From Actinomycetota bacterium (GTDB lineage Bacteria; Actinomycetota; Actinomycetes; Nanopelagicales; Nanopelagicaceae), in NCBI GenBank assembly GCA_010028225.1, contig RGOY01000018.1:1-13305 (forward strand): DNA of 13,305 bases. Reading direction: 5' to 3'. Position 1 is the stretch's first letter; each line of letters opens with the position of its first letter. The position numbers and the translations under genes are program-made. The notes beneath the pieces are model-generated. The model was not told where the DNA came from. It worked only from the letters and a program-made list of their open reading frames with translations, and made no database searches. This document shows, piece by piece, positions 1 through 5,388 of the stretch.

Positions 1-575
1 AGATCGTATGAAGCAATTCTTCCGACAACTCGTGCTTTGAATGATTTTCCATTGTTGAGTTTGACGGTGATGGAGCCGTTGTTGGTTGCAGCAGCACTGA
101 TCACATGGTTATTGGTGAGGATGAAGCCATCGCTTCTAATGAAGAAGCCAGAGCCTGTTCCACCACCATTCTTAGTGCGGGTAGTTATCGAGACAACGGA
201 GGGAATGACTCGTCCAGCGATTCCTGCGATGGAATCTGGTGCACGTTCGATCGTGTCATTGACGGTAACGAGATTGGCATTAGTTGAAATGAGTTCACGA
301 TCGGCAAGGAATGCCCCGCCGATTCCGCCACCGAGGCCGGCGATCAGGGCAATGATCACAGTCGCCGCTATCCCTACTTTGCGCCGCGGTTTCGATTCAC
401 TGCCTGCAAAACTTCTCGAAGAGGTTGAACCTGTTGGTGCGCTCCACCAACTCGTGTGACCAGATGCGCCAACAAAACCACCACGCCGGGTCGCGAAATC
501 TTGGCTTGAATTCAATTCTGAATTCGAAGCTGAATTCGAAGCTGAATTCGACTCTGGGTTCAACTCTGAGTTCAC
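1..575 (-). CDS. htrA: HtrA/DegP-like trypsin-type serine protease, membrane-anchored (partial, C-terminus outside window)
   Basis: This is the N-terminal 191 codons of an envelope quality-control protease that would degrade misfolded proteins outside the membrane. The start is GTG at 573-575, preceded by the purine-rich AAGGAAAGAAGAA; a stop lies shortly upstream in frame and no ATG is available. Residues 1-65 form a cytoplasmic, Ser/Asn-rich tail with an NSAS-type repeat, ending in basic KPRRK. Residues 67-91 form one membrane segment with a glycine zipper (GLGGGIGGAFLA). The protease domain then begins (VIPSVVSITT), with the small-residue motif GGGTGSGF and TNNHV, whose His157 is the catalytic histidine. 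The Asp and Ser of the triad and any PDZ domain lie beyond the left edge. It follows the O-methyltransferase, as htrA lies near Rv1220c in mycobacteria, but no sigE or rseA lies between them here. Confidence 0.93.
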   Translation of the reverse strand, partial: MNSELNPESNSASNSASNSELNSSQDFATRRGGFVGASGHTSWWSAPTGSTSSRSFAGSESKPRRKVGIAATVIIALIAGLGGGIGGAFLADRELISTNANLVTVNDTIERAPDSIAGIAGRVIPSVVSITTRTKNGGGTGSGFFIRSDGFILTNNHVISAAATNNGSITVKLNNGKSFKARVVGRIASYD

Positions 576-578
576 TTC
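507..578. repeat. 12-bp tandem repeat array at the htrA N-terminus
   Basis: Six consecutive 12-bp units fill this stretch on the plus strand. They read tgaattcaattc, tgaattcgaagc (twice, identical), tgaattcgactc, tgggttcaactc and tgagttcacttc. The period is a multiple of three, so copy-number changes keep the htrA frame and only lengthen or shorten the NSAS/NSEL-rich cytoplasmic tail. The last unit covers the GTG start codon. The identical central units suggest recent slippage. Confidence 0.85.
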
Positions 579-631
579 TTCTTTCCTTCCATCACATCAT
601 TCACAATAACTTCTTTCACTGAGTAACGCAT
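572..631 (-). CDS. possible 19-residue leader peptide overlapping the htrA start
   Basis: A tiny frame encodes MRYSVKEVIVNDVMEGKKK. Its ATG (629-631) follows GGAG with 6 nt spacing. Its TGA (572-574) overlaps the htrA GTG in a GTGA arrangement typical of translational coupling. It sits in the 76-bp gap between the methyltransferase stop and htrA. The peptide is charged with a lysine tail, and no family is recognised. It could be a translated leader controlling htrA, or chance. The support is only the ribosome site, the overlap and the gap filling. Confidence 0.3.
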   Translation of the reverse strand: MRYSVKEVIVNDVMEGKKK

Positions 632-651
632 CTGAATCTCCGCTGTGAGAC

Positions 652-1323
652 TTACTCGGTCGCCATCGACTTCGTTGCAACCATAACTCCATCTGCAAGT
701 GGCAAGAGCAGTGGGCGCCACTTTTTGCTTGCGCGGATAGCGCGGATTACTTCTCTCCTGGCAATGCTCTGATCATCTCGTTGTGTTGGGTCTGCGACCT
801 TGCCGCCACCTAAAACTGCATCAAGGATCAGTAGACCTCCGGGGCGAAGCGATCGTTCGGCGTGGCCCAGTGCATCGACGAGGTAGTCACTATCTCCGCT
901 ATCTCGGGTCTGGCGCATGACGAATATGTCATACGAATTATCTGCAAGTTTGCCGATTACTTCCTTAGTTGCGCCTGTGATTAATCGATAGCGCGTTGGT
1001 GAGATCTCTGCCTCATCAAAAGCAAGGCGGGCAGCCTTCGCATGTGCCATCTCGGCATCGATTGATGTGAGCGTGAGGTGAGGAAGTTCAAGAAGATAGA
1101 GACCGCTAACTCCTGTGCCAGTTCCTACTTCGACGACAGCGGATGCACCGATCAACTCGGCGAGATATCTGATCAATGAGCCGATGAGTTGCTCAGTATT
1201 GGGAATTCCGAATTCTTGGCCGCGCGCTCGGGCGTGGGTGATGACGTCAGATTCGGGAAAGAGGCTCTCGCTATAAGAGGCCATGTCGCCTCGTTGTGGC
1301 ACGAATGGAAGTGAGGATGTCAT
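652..1323 (-). CDS. SAM-dependent O-methyltransferase, Rv1220c/CCoAOMT-like
   Basis: This is a class I Rossmann methyltransferase of the type found beside sigE/htrA in actinobacteria (Rv1220c); its substrate is unknown. Motif I is VVEVGTGTGVSGLYLLEL, the acidic ribose contact is TSIDAE, and a C-terminal LRPGGLLILDAVLGGG strand is present. The catechol-OMT family normally has a metal-binding YDLVFIDAD-type motif, but here the equivalent reads YDIFVMRQTRD, so the expected Asp is missing. The start is taken as ATG at 1321-1323, whose first base is the last base of the pepA stop (TGATG, coupled translation). Alternatives are ATG at 1341, overlapping pepA by 19 bp, and ATG at 1284, which has GAGG 4 nt upstream and begins close to the conserved SYSESLFPESDV segment. 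The protein has 223 codons from 1323. Confidence 0.88.
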   Translation of the reverse strand: MTSSLPFVPQRGDMASYSESLFPESDVITHARARGQEFGIPNTEQLIGSLIRYLAELIGASAVVEVGTGTGVSGLYLLELPHLTLTSIDAEMAHAKAARLAFDEAEISPTRYRLITGATKEVIGKLADNSYDIFVMRQTRDSGDSDYLVDALGHAERSLRPGGLLILDAVLGGGKVADPTQRDDQSIARREVIRAIRASKKWRPLLLPLADGVMVATKSMATE

Positions 1324-2785
1324 CAGAGCGTCGCCAACCATCTCGTCAGTGTTCTCACGCCGAAACCTGTGCCACCTTTGACGAATTCACCTGCATCAAC
1401 TTCTGAGCGAGCAGGGCCTGCGATATCGAGATGGACCCACTTGCGCTTGCCAACGAACTTTTCAAGAAAGAGCGCAGCCGTCACAGAGCCAGCGCCGAAT
1501 TTCGGCTTATCTGCTGTGTGATTGAAATCTGCGACATCACTTGCAAGTGCGATCGCATAATCATCAATCAGCGGCATATGCCAGAGTGGATCGCCGGCCC
1601 CGAGGCTTAACTCATGGAGATTCTTCGCAAGACGATTGTCTCTCGTGTACATCGCTGCATATTGCTTTCCAAGTCCTAGTGATGCTGCTCCGGTGAGCGT
1701 TGCGACATCAATCAAGAAATCTGGATCTAAGTGAAGATCAGCAAATGCCAATCCATCGGCAAGGACCAGGCGCCCTTCGGCATCGGTATTGATGACCTCA
1801 ACAGTTGTGCCGCCGTAATGTTTGATGACATCTGAGGGTCTCTGTGCCGTTGCTGAAATCGTGTTCTCTGCGAGCATCAAGAGCCCTGTCACTTTGACGG
1901 GAAGCTTCAACTTTGCTGCCGCAAGTGTCACAGCGCTCACAACCGCTGCACCACTCATATCGGTCTTCATCGCAACCATCATTTCGTATGGTCGTTTCAG
2001 CGAGACGCCACCAGTATCAAAGGTGATCCCTTTACCGACAAGGACGACATGTCGTTTTGCGCCACGAGGGGAGTAAGTCATCTGGACAAAGCGCGGTGGA
2101 TGAACTGTCGATGATCCACCGACTGCACGAAGACCACCAAACTCTGCTAGCTCTTTGCCACTTTTAACTTCAACCTTAAGTTGTGCAATCCCCTTCGCCA
2201 TCTTCTTCACTTCTCCTGCAACCCAAGCCGGAGATTTGAGGTTCGAGGTAGTGTGGATGAGATCCCTGGCTCGCCAGAGCGAGGTGAGTATTACCATCGT
2301 GGCATCGAGATCTTTTTGATTAATTGCACCACTATCGAAAGTGAAGCTGGGATTTGCGGGTATGGCACCGCTCTTTTCACTCCAGCTGTAATTCGAAAGT
2401 ATCAGCGCTTCGATAAAGGCAGTCTCAAGGGGACCAGTGAGATGAACGCGCTGACCTTTTCCTTTGAAGCGGCGACCAAGAGTTGAACCAGCTTTACGAA
2501 GATCTGGGACGCTTGCGCTTCCGATTGCATAGAAAGCAATCGATGGACCTTTCGCCAGCGGAGCTAGAAAGATTTCGCCGGCCTTTGCATCAACGCTCTC
2601 ATTTGCGCCACGAGCTTCTTTCGAGTGGAGATCGAAGAGATCTCGAATATCTCTTTCTTACTGGGAAGGAAGATGATTTTCTTTGAATCTTTTCGGTAGC
2701 CAATCGCGATTACATCTATGGCCGAGAGGTTTCTATTTTTCCCGCGTGGCTTTGCTGGCGTTAAAGAAGGGATGGAACGGTTCAC
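1323..2785 (-). CDS. pepA: leucyl aminopeptidase (M17 family), interrupted by a -1 frame change
   Basis: This is a cytosolic, hexameric, two-metal aminopeptidase that releases N-terminal residues from peptides. The C-terminal catalytic domain is intact in one frame (1323 to about 2657). It carries VGKGITFDTGG (Lys and Asp metal ligands), KTDMSGAA (Asp) and NTDAEGRL (Asp, Glu and catalytic Arg). This frame continues upstream of the ATG at 2297 with N-domain-like sequence (GEIFLAPLAKGPSIAFYAIG) until a stop at 2658-2660, with no ATG, GTG or TTG. The missing start lies in another frame: GTG at 2783-2785 begins MNRSIPSLTPAKPRGKNRNL and continues LSAIDVIAIGYRKDSK, which looks like the first strand of the PepA N-domain. 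Adding one base near 2654-2656 joins the two into 487 residues, a normal PepA length. The gene lies 23 nt after the DUF3117 gene. It may be a sequencing error, a recent mutation, or less likely programmed frameshifting. Confidence 0.88.
2564..2660 (-). other. zone in which the pepA reading frame changes (-1)
   Basis: The upstream pepA frame stays open down to the stop ending at 2564, and the downstream frame is blocked by TAA at 2658-2660. The shift must therefore fall between these points. A one-base loss in the A-run read on the minus strand at 2654-2656 would give ...LPSKKRDIRDLFDLHSK, a smooth join. No canonical X-XXY-YYZ slippery heptamer is visible in the upstream frame here. Confidence 0.75.
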
Positions 2786-2797
2786 GGTGATCCGTTC
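2775..2797. promoter_or_regulatory. 23-bp near-perfect palindrome over the pepA start codon
   Basis: The arms are GAACGG (2775-2780) and CCGTTC (2792-2797), with inner half-sites TCAC and GTGA around a single central base. Only one base pair (positions 2781/2791) fails to match. The palindrome contains the pepA GTG start (2783-2785). It could be an operator for a dimeric regulator, or an mRNA hairpin with the start codon in or next to its loop. Confidence 0.5.
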
Positions 2798-2808
2798 AGT
2801 AGTGAGGA

Positions 2809-2988
2809 CTATTTCTTGATGAGGTTAACTGCAGCATGGAGGCAATCAGCCAAACTGCGAGCCTCTTCTTGATTGAGTTCGACAACGAGTCGACCGCCAC
2901 CCTCGAGTGGTATGCGCATGACCAAACTTCTCGCCTCTTTAGTTACTTCCATGGGGCCATCGCCTGTTCGAGGTTTCATAGCGGCCAT
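2809..2988 (-). CDS. DUF3117 family protein (Rv1211-like)
   Basis: This is a 59-residue conserved actinobacterial protein of unknown function. It begins MAAMKPRTGDGP, the near-invariant start of this family, and continues with VMRIPLEGGGRLVVELNQEEA and an amphipathic C-terminal helix. No signal peptide or membrane segment is visible. The start is ATG at 2986-2988, because GGGAG lies 5 nt upstream and homologues begin with MAAMKPRTG; an in-frame ATG 12 bp earlier would bury the ribosome site. In mycobacteria the homologue lies a few genes from the LOG gene, and the same grouping is seen here. A candidate promoter lies upstream and pepA follows after 23 nt. Confidence 0.93.
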   Translation of the reverse strand: MAAMKPRTGDGPMEVTKEARSLVMRIPLEGGGRLVVELNQEEARSLADCLHAAVNLIKK

Positions 2989-3005
2989 GTCGACTCCCAT
3001 CCGAA

Positions 3006-3019
3006 TCCCCTGTCGGGGA
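3006..3019. repeat. small hairpin in the DUF3117 leader
   Basis: TCCCC and GGGGA form a 5-bp G/C-rich stem around a 4-nt loop. On the minus-strand transcript it sits just before the GGGAG ribosome site of the DUF3117 gene. It could affect translation or RNA stability. No U-tract follows, so it is not a convincing terminator. Confidence 0.35.
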
Positions 3020-3050
3020 AGAATCTTTGGAATTCCGAGGTAAGGGCGGA

Positions 3051-3079
3051 ATTATCCCCGATAAGCCTTCTCGTGGGAA
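3051..3079 (-). promoter_or_regulatory. candidate promoter for the DUF3117-pepA genes
   Basis: Read on the minus strand, TTCCCA (3074-3079) and GATAAT (3051-3056) are separated by 17 bp. They lie in the 107-bp gap between the sigma-like gene and the DUF3117 gene, the largest gap in this run. The -10 is good and the -35 is weak. A start point near 3043 would leave a leader of about 55 nt. Confidence 0.4.
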
Positions 3080-3095
3080 ATTGGCGGGGAGAGAG

Positions 3096-3356
3096 CTACT
3101 CCTGCTTGCCGTCCTGAGCGTGATCATGAGCCTCATTGGAGGTAGCAAGACCAAGTGAGGCCAAGAGTCGAGAACGACCAGAAATCAAGACGCTTTCTAC
3201 TGCTCTTTCTGGTACAGCAAGGCGCTGTGCAATCGCAGCTGCGCTCTCTGACTTGAGATAGAAGAGAGTAAGAACTATCCGCTCCTCTTCAGGTAGGGCG
3301 GCGATGAGTTGAGCCATCGAAGAAAAAGGTGAAGATGACTCCTTTTGCTCCTTCAT
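3096..3356 (-). CDS. small sigma-70 region-4-like helix-turn-helix protein
   Basis: This 86-residue protein has central sequence (about 22-70) resembling sigma factor region 4.2. The pattern is PEEERIVLTLFYLKSESAAA, then IAQRLAVPERAVESVLISGR, then a basic-leucine stretch, as in the helix-turn-helix that reads -35 elements. No region 2 is present, so it cannot be a complete sigma factor; it may act as a partner or decoy, or as a DNA-binding regulator. The N-terminus is Ser-rich and the C-terminus is His/Asp-rich and polar. Its ATG overlaps the TGA of the SRPBCC gene by 4 bp (ATGA), so the two are translationally coupled. The family call rests on pattern alone, and a LuxR-like HTH remains possible. 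Confidence 0.65.
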   Translation of the reverse strand: MKEQKESSSPFSSMAQLIAALPEEERIVLTLFYLKSESAAAIAQRLAVPERAVESVLISGRSRLLASLGLATSNEAHDHAQDGKQE

Positions 3357-3820
3357 CTCGGCGAAGTGAAACCCTTTGATTCCACGATCTTTTTGAAACG
3401 TCTCAGCGAGATGAAAACCCCAAGAAGAGTAGGGATTTTTATCACGGCAAGTATCACGGCAGGAGCATTTATCTCCTCAAACCAATCGAATCGAGTTCGA
3501 TTTTCTCCAACAGTGGAGAGAGTGAAGGTTCCATAACCTTTGATTATTTTCCCTATATGTTCCACGCGAGTGAAGGTTGGCGGTTTCCACTGCGAGACCA
3601 CCATCTCATCCATCACCCCAATCAGTCTGCTTCGCTTTGCAAAGAGCCCAGTGAAGGCGCGGAGTCGATGACCGATTCCTTCGGGGCTTTCGCCATCGTC
3701 ATAGACCCGAGTAGCAAGCATCCATTCTGATTGGCCCTGCCAATCGATGATCTCATTCCATACTGCTTCGATGGGAGCATCTATCTCGATGGTGAGCGCA
3801 AACTCGCGCAGCGGGCGCAT
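3353..3820 (-). CDS. SRPBCC (polyketide cyclase/START-like) family protein
   Basis: This 155-residue single-domain protein has the ligand-binding helix-grip fold; the ligand is unknown. It begins with the typical first strand and helix of the family (FALTIEIDAPIEAVWNEIIDWQGQSEW). Mid-protein strands follow (GIGHRLRAF, FTRVEHIGKIIKGYGTFTLS, TRFDWFEEI) and a long C-terminal helix. No signal peptide is seen. A hydrophobic stretch (VILAVIKIPTLLGVFI) most likely packs as part of that helix rather than spanning a membrane. The ATG (3818-3820) shares one base with the LOG stop (TAATG), and the stop overlaps the next gene by 4 bp, so it sits in the middle of a tight operon. Related proteins are often annotated polyketide_cyc2; that name does not establish a function. 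Confidence 0.82.
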   Translation of the reverse strand: MRPLREFALTIEIDAPIEAVWNEIIDWQGQSEWMLATRVYDDGESPEGIGHRLRAFTGLFAKRSRLIGVMDEMVVSQWKPPTFTRVEHIGKIIKGYGTFTLSTVGENRTRFDWFEEINAPAVILAVIKIPTLLGVFISLRRFKKIVESKGFTSPR

Positions 3821-4386
3821 TAGAGAGTTCCCCGTAAGAATTCAATGGAGTCTTCAACAGTATCGCTCCAATGGACTCGGCCTCGTTGTCCGGGCTTCAT
3901 CAACTTCTCTCGATCTAAATCATCGAGTAGAGAATGAAGTGAGCGATAGGTGGCGAAGGGATCCAAAATTACGATTGGCTTCTGGTGGAAATCCAGATAG
4001 CCACCGACCCAGATTTCAAAGAGTTCTTCGAGCGTGCCAAGGCTTCCGGGGAGCGCAATAAATGCGTCAGAGAGTGATTCGATTTTTCCCTTTCGCTCGC
4101 GCATATCTGCAACTTCGATTATTTCGAAGGCTTCGTCATCGACAAATTCGATCTTCTTCAACTTGCTCGGTATGACGCCAATAGTTTGCCCACCGCGCGA
4201 ACGCGCACCCTGCGCTACTGCGCCCATCATCGAGATCTTCCCGCCGCCCCAGACCAACTCCCATCCTGCACCTGCGATAGCAGAACCAACTCCGAAGGCG
4301 AGATCGATATAGCGCTCTTGGATAGCGGTAGAGGATGAGCAATAGACAGCAACCCGCTTCTTCATGAGGCCAGAGTAATTGACCAT
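3820..4386 (-). CDS. LOG family protein (cytokinin riboside 5'-monophosphate phosphoribohydrolase, TIGR00730)
   Basis: This 188-residue Rossmann-like enzyme belongs to the family that hydrolyses nucleoside 5'-monophosphates to free base and ribose 5-phosphate; its bacterial substrate is not certain. Visible motifs are VYCSSS near the N-terminus, LVWGGGKISMMGAVAQGA, MRERK (residues 95-99, the MHERK-like element) and PGSLGTLEE (113-121). The last is the signature PGGxGTxxE with Ser replacing the second Gly. The start is ATG at 4384-4386 with GAGGGAG about 8 nt upstream; an internal ATG at 4365 lacks a ribosome site. It is divergent from dapD across 36 bp and leads a minus-strand operon, overlapping the SRPBCC start by one base. 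In mycobacteria a LOG gene (Rv1205) also lies near dapD and DUF3117. Confidence 0.92.
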   Translation of the reverse strand: MVNYSGLMKKRVAVYCSSSTAIQERYIDLAFGVGSAIAGAGWELVWGGGKISMMGAVAQGARSRGGQTIGVIPSKLKKIEFVDDEAFEIIEVADMRERKGKIESLSDAFIALPGSLGTLEELFEIWVGGYLDFHQKPIVILDPFATYRSLHSLLDDLDREKLMKPGQRGRVHWSDTVEDSIEFLRGTL

Positions 4387-4410
4387 TCTCAGAACTCCCT
4401 CTGCACTTGA

Positions 4411-4425
4411 TAGCGTTAAGCCATG
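4411..4425 (+). promoter_or_regulatory. leaderless-type -10 element before dapD
   Basis: TAGCGT (4411-4416) matches the actinobacterial -10 pattern TANNNT and ends 6 nt before the dapD ATG (4423-4425). No Shine-Dalgarno sequence is present. This spacing places the transcription start at or next to the initiation codon, the arrangement of leaderless mRNAs. No clear -35 is visible. Confidence 0.5.
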
Positions 4426-5388
4426 TCATCGTCGGATTCGGCAGGCTTAGAGCATTCTGGGCGCGTTGCTTACGGATTCGGTATCGCAACAATCCATGAA
4501 AGTGGCGTGCTCGATACTTATTTCCACTCCCTGGGTCTTGGCAAGATCGCCGATGCCAAAGCGCCATCTCTCAAGGAATTCATCACGTCAGGACGAAAAG
4601 ATGAAGAGATACGCGGGGTTCATCGCGAACCAGTAGCAATTGAGATCAATCTTGATCAGAAGATTGAGAGTGTATGTGATGCATATCTGCGACTTCATCT
4701 CCTCTCACATCGCATCGTCAAACCACATGGACAATCCCTCGAAGGAATTTTCGCTCAACTACCGAACGTGGTCTGGACTAACTTCGGTCCAGCGGCTAAC
4801 TCTGGCTTCGCTTCAGTTCGAGAACGTCTTCGAATCGAGTTCGGACATGTCACAGTTTTTGGTGTAGATAAGTTTCCACGGATGCTTGACTATGTCGTAC
4901 CAGAAGGCGTGCGGATCGCTGATGGAAATCGAGTGAGGCTTGGTGCTTATCTCTCACCTGGAACAACTGTGATGCATGAAGGTTTTGTTAATTTCAATGC
5001 TGGAACACTTGGCGCATCAATGGTCGAGGGGCGAATCTCAGCAGGCGTCACGGTAGATGATGGAAGTGATATCGGCGGTGGCGCATCGATCATGGGGACA
5101 CTTTCAGGTGGCGGGAAAGAAGTAATCACAGTTGGAAAGCGTTCACTTCTCGGGGCGAACTCGGGGCTTGGTATCTCACTCGGTGATGACTGCATCCTTG
5201 AGGCTGGTCTCTATCTCACGGCGGGATCAAAGGTCTCTCTTCCCGATGGAAGAACGGTAAAAGCACGAGAGCTCTCTGGAGCGAATGGACTTCTCTTTAG
5301 ACGAAACTCCAGTAACGGCGCAATCGAAGCGATGACAAAAAGCGGCGAATGGAGTGGGCTTAACTCACTCCTTCACGCCAACGATTAA
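4423..5388 (+). CDS. dapD: 2,3,4,5-tetrahydropyridine-2,6-dicarboxylate N-succinyltransferase
   Basis: This cytosolic trimeric enzyme transfers succinyl from succinyl-CoA to tetrahydrodipicolinate, a step in the succinylase route to meso-diaminopimelate (for peptidoglycan) and lysine. Its 321 residues match the actinobacterial DapD form. The N-terminal alpha/beta domain contains DAYLRLHLLSHR (87-97) and NVVWTNFGP, followed by VTVFGVDKFPRMLDYVVP. The left-handed beta-helix runs from about 160 to 275, with GTTVMHEGFVN, GTLGASMVEGRISAGV and DDGSDIGGGASIMGTLSGG. The Glu of MVEGR (202) corresponds to the residue proposed as catalytic in the mycobacterial enzyme. The C-terminus includes VKARELSG and LLFRRNS. 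The ATG has no ribosome site but a TANNNT element 6 nt upstream. It is flanked by LOG (divergent) and by the SpoIID-like gene (convergent, sharing TTAA at the stops). Confidence 0.98.
   Translation: MSSSDSAGLEHSGRVAYGFGIATIHESGVLDTYFHSLGLGKIADAKAPSLKEFITSGRKDEEIRGVHREPVAIEINLDQKIESVCDAYLRLHLLSHRIVKPHGQSLEGIFAQLPNVVWTNFGPAANSGFASVRERLRIEFGHVTVFGVDKFPRMLDYVVPEGVRIADGNRVRLGAYLSPGTTVMHEGFVNFNAGTLGASMVEGRISAGVTVDDGSDIGGGASIMGTLSGGGKEVITVGKRSLLGANSGLGISLGDDCILEAGLYLTAGSKVSLPDGRTVKARELSGANGLLFRRNSSNGAIEAMTKSGEWSGLNSLLHAND
5351..5371. terminator. hairpin at the convergent ends of dapD and the SpoIID-like gene
   Basis: GGAGTGGG (5351-5358) and CTCACTCC (5364-5371) form an 8-bp stem (one G-U pair) around cttaa. 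It lies inside the last codons of dapD, 14 bp before the stop codons that meet at 5385-5388. No U-run follows in either direction, so it may act as an RNA 3'-end stem or a weak terminator rather than a classical intrinsic one. Confidence 0.35.

Noticed and set aside
37..459. 140-codon open frame on the plus strand
   Set aside because: It lies antisense to the htrA coding sequence, which has a clear membrane segment and catalytic His motif; the plus-strand translation shows no recognisable domain.
2181..2486. 101-codon plus-strand frame
   Set aside because: Antisense to the PepA N-terminal domain region, which translates sensibly on the minus strand; it has no supporting ribosome site or family resemblance.
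2641..2700. Programmed -1 frameshift signal in pepA
   Set aside because: The A-rich codons (aag aaa gag) do not form an X-XXY-YYZ heptamer in the upstream frame, and slipping at the first Lys codon would place the stop TAA in the decoding site. A missing base is the simpler explanation.
2564..2785. 73-codon minus-strand frame as an independent small gene
   Set aside because: Its first half reads as the PepA N-terminal strand and the missing N-terminus of pepA lies exactly here, so it is better explained as the 5' part of the frame-shifted pepA.
2836..3117. 93-codon plus-strand frame
   Set aside because: Antisense to the DUF3117 gene and its leader, where the minus-strand protein is an unmistakable family member.
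3484..3502. Possible LexA/SOS box (TCGAA...TTCGA) near 3487
   Set aside because: The half-site spacing is one base short of the actinobacterial consensus and the site is inside the SRPBCC coding sequence; similar Gln/Glu-codon-driven TCGA words recur across the window.
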